NCBI GenBank assembly: GCA_027490555.1 | Contig: JAIXXW010000374.1 | Span: 1 to 6,831, forward strand | Reading direction: 5' to 3' | From: Comamonadaceae bacterium | Lineage (GTDB): Bacteria > Pseudomonadota > Gammaproteobacteria > Burkholderiales > Burkholderiaceae_C | Length of the DNA stretch: 6,831 bases | Part shown: positions 5,519-6,831 of the stretch, one piece after another | Position numbering within the stretch: position 1 is the first letter of the stretch | How the letters are laid out: every line of letters begins with the position of its first letter | Translations under genes and position numbers: made by a program | The notes under the pieces: model-generated | Seen by the model: the letters and a program-made list of their open reading frames with translations, nothing else | Databases searched by the model: none | What the model was told of the DNA's origin: nothing

Positions 5519-6694
5519 ATGACCACGCACCCTGCTTTGCCCCACGCCCGCCCTGCTGACGTGGGACTGTGCCCCGAGCGCAGCCAGCGCCTGATGGACG
5601 TGCTGCGCCGCGAAGTGGCCAGCGGCCGGCTGCCCGGCGCTGTGGCCATGGTGGCACGGCGCGGGCAGATCGCCTTGCTCGAGGCCGTGGGCCAGCAAGA
5701 CCCCGCCAGTGGCACGCCCATGCAGACCGACAGCATTTTTCGCATCTATTCGATGACCAAGCCGTTGGTGTCGGTGGCGGTGATGATGCTGGTCGAGCGC
5801 GGCCTGCTGTTGCTCTCCGATTCGGTCAGCCGATGGCTGCCGGAATACGCCCAGCAACAGGTGGCCACCGCCCAGGGTTTGGCGCCTGTGCGCAACCCGG
5901 CCACGGTGCAGGACCTGCTGCGCCATACGGCCGGGCTGACCTATGAATTTCTGGGCACCTCGCCCGTGCAACAGCAGTATGAGCAGGTCCAGATCGCTTC
6001 GCGCAAGCGCAGCAACGCCGAGTTCTCGCAGACCCTGGCAGCGCTACCTCTGCAGTTCCAGCCCGGCAGTGTGTGGGCCTACAGCCGCGCCACCGATGTG
6101 CTGGGGCGGCTGGTCGAGGTGGTCAGCGGGCAGGGTCTGGGCGACTTTCTGCAGGCCGAGATCTTTGGCCCTCTGGGCATGGTGGACACCGGTTTTGCCG
6201 TGCCGCCCGCGCAGCAGCACCGCATTGCCGAGCCCTTTGCACACGACCCCGATGGCGGCGATCCGATGAAGGTCATCGAACCCCGCGAAGTGCCCGCCAT
6301 GGAAAGCGGCGGCGGCGGCCTGATGTCCACCGCCCTGGACTACGCCCGCTTTTTGCAATGCCTGCGCAACCGGGGCGAACTCCAGGGCCTGCGCCTTTTG
6401 GGTCCGCACACGGTGGACTACATGACCGCCGACCACCTGGGCGGCATCCCGGTCGATGGCACGCTGCTGCCCCCGGGCCACGGCTTTGGCCTGGGCTTTG
6501 CCGTGCGCACCCATCTGGGCCTGTCGCCCGTGCCCGGCTCGGTCGGTCTGTATTACTGGGGCGGCATTGCAGGCACCACCTTCTTTGTGGACCCTGCGCT
6601 CGACATGCACGCCATGCTCCTGATCCAGGCCCCCAACCAAAGGGATTACTATCGGCCCTTGTTCCGCGACCTGGTGTACGCGGCGCTGCTGTAA
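5519..6694 (+). CDS. Class C beta-lactamase-like serine hydrolase (family VIII carboxylesterase / EstB type)
   Basis: This 391-residue protein belongs to the beta-lactamase / transpeptidase-like fold and is most likely an esterase. The nucleophile motif SxxK is SMTK, S78-K81, in FRIYSMTKPLVSVAVMMLVE. The second motif has Tyr188 in WAYSRATDVLGRLVEVVSG, where esterases of this family carry YSxA-like sequences and true class C beta-lactamases carry YxN. The third motif, KTG in beta-lactamases, is replaced by WGG (W347-G349) in YYWGGIAGTTFFVDP. That replacement and the length are what is known for Burkholderia gladioli EstB (392 residues, from memory). DLLRHTAGLTYEF and ESGGGGLMSTALDYARF are further family blocks. 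There is no signal peptide, so a cytoplasmic location is likely, unlike periplasmic AmpC. The start is fixed by AGGAG six bases upstream. The acyl-CoA ligase follows after 25 bases, so the two are probably co-transcribed. Significant beta-lactam hydrolysis is not expected but cannot be excluded. Confidence 0.9.
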   Translation: MTTHPALPHARPADVGLCPERSQRLMDVLRREVASGRLPGAVAMVARRGQIALLEAVGQQDPASGTPMQTDSIFRIYSMTKPLVSVAVMMLVERGLLLLSDSVSRWLPEYAQQQVATAQGLAPVRNPATVQDLLRHTAGLTYEFLGTSPVQQQYEQVQIASRKRSNAEFSQTLAALPLQFQPGSVWAYSRATDVLGRLVEVVSGQGLGDFLQAEIFGPLGMVDTGFAVPPAQQHRIAEPFAHDPDGGDPMKVIEPREVPAMESGGGGLMSTALDYARFLQCLRNRGELQGLRLLGPHTVDYMTADHLGGIPVDGTLLPPGHGFGLGFAVRTHLGLSPVPGSVGLYYWGGIAGTTFFVDPALDMHAMLLIQAPNQRDYYRPLFRDLVYAALL

Positions 6695-6708
6695 AACCAC
6701 AAAAAACT

Positions 6709-6713
6709 GGAGA
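6709..6713 (+). promoter_or_regulatory. Shine-Dalgarno of the acyl-CoA ligase gene
   Basis: GGAGA is followed by six cytosines and then ATG at 6720. It lies in the 25-base gap after the hydrolase stop. This supports translation from 6720 rather than from the internal Met codons at 6738 and 6741. Confidence 0.6.
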
Positions 6714-6719
6714 CCCCCC

Positions 6720-6831
6720 ATGCCACACACTGGCCTCATGATGCAACGCGCCCTGCTCATCTCGGGCCTGCTCGAACACGGCGCTGCCCAATTTGGCGAG
6801 CAAGAAGTCGTGTCGCGCGAGACCCACGGAC
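6720..6831 (+). CDS. AMP-forming acyl-CoA ligase, N-terminal fragment (3' end outside window)
   Basis: Only the first 37 codons are visible; the gene continues past the right edge. The protein starts MPHTGLMMQRALLISGLLEH, then GAAQFGEQEVVSRETHG. The pattern GLMM-x(4)-LLIS-x(2)-EH-x(n)-EVVSR is the N-terminus I recognise from medium/long-chain fatty-acyl-CoA synthetases and 3-methylmercaptopropionyl-CoA ligase (DmdB)-like proteins of Proteobacteria. Such enzymes activate a carboxylate with ATP to an acyl-adenylate and transfer it to CoA. None of the catalytic motifs (the AMP-binding TSGTTG-type loop, or the C-terminal lysine) lies in the window, so the call depends on this short N-terminus. 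The gene starts 25 bases after the serine hydrolase, with its own Shine-Dalgarno, and is probably in the same operon. An esterase releasing an acid that the ligase activates would make sense, but this is inference. Confidence 0.72.
   Translation, partial: MPHTGLMMQRALLISGLLEHGAAQFGEQEVVSRETHG

Overview
The window looks like ordinary chromosome from a GC-rich betaproteobacterium, most likely Burkholderiales and probably Comamonadaceae. This rests on strong GC bias at third codon positions, the flavour of the UvrA and SSB proteins, and the order ssb / MFS transporter / uvrA, which I associate with that group from memory. No database search was possible, so genus-level placement is not supported.

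Layout. On the left, the 5' end of ssb (minus strand) runs off the window. Upstream of it, on the same strand, is a YajR-like major facilitator superfamily transporter. A divergent intergenic region then leads to uvrA on the plus strand, the largest gene here. It encodes the damage-recognition ATPase of nucleotide excision repair, with both ABC modules and its zinc-finger cysteines intact. Fifty-five bases after uvrA is a small glutaredoxin-like protein with a hydrophobic N-terminus and a CPFC motif. It converges on a PaaI-type hotdog thioesterase on the minus strand. The two stop codons overlap inside a four-base stretch, and an 8-bp hairpin spans the junction.

A 190-bp, partly AT-rich divergent region follows. 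It separates the thioesterase from a plus-strand pair: a class C beta-lactamase-like (EstB / family VIII carboxylesterase type) serine hydrolase and, 25 bases later, the start of an AMP-forming acyl-CoA ligase that runs off the right edge.

How the genes may work together. ssb and uvrA are both genome-maintenance genes, here separated by a transporter of unknown substrate. The right half (thioesterase, esterase, acyl-CoA ligase) reads as a small ester / acyl-CoA catabolism neighbourhood. That is inference from families and spacing, since no substrate can be read from the sequence. I found no RNA genes, insertion sequences, CRISPR arrays, attachment sites or phage genes, and no convincing undescribed system. 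The most interesting details are a short codon-atypical insertion just before UvrA's C-terminal zinc finger, the hairpin over the overlapping stop codons, and the lack of a visible SOS box upstream of uvrA.
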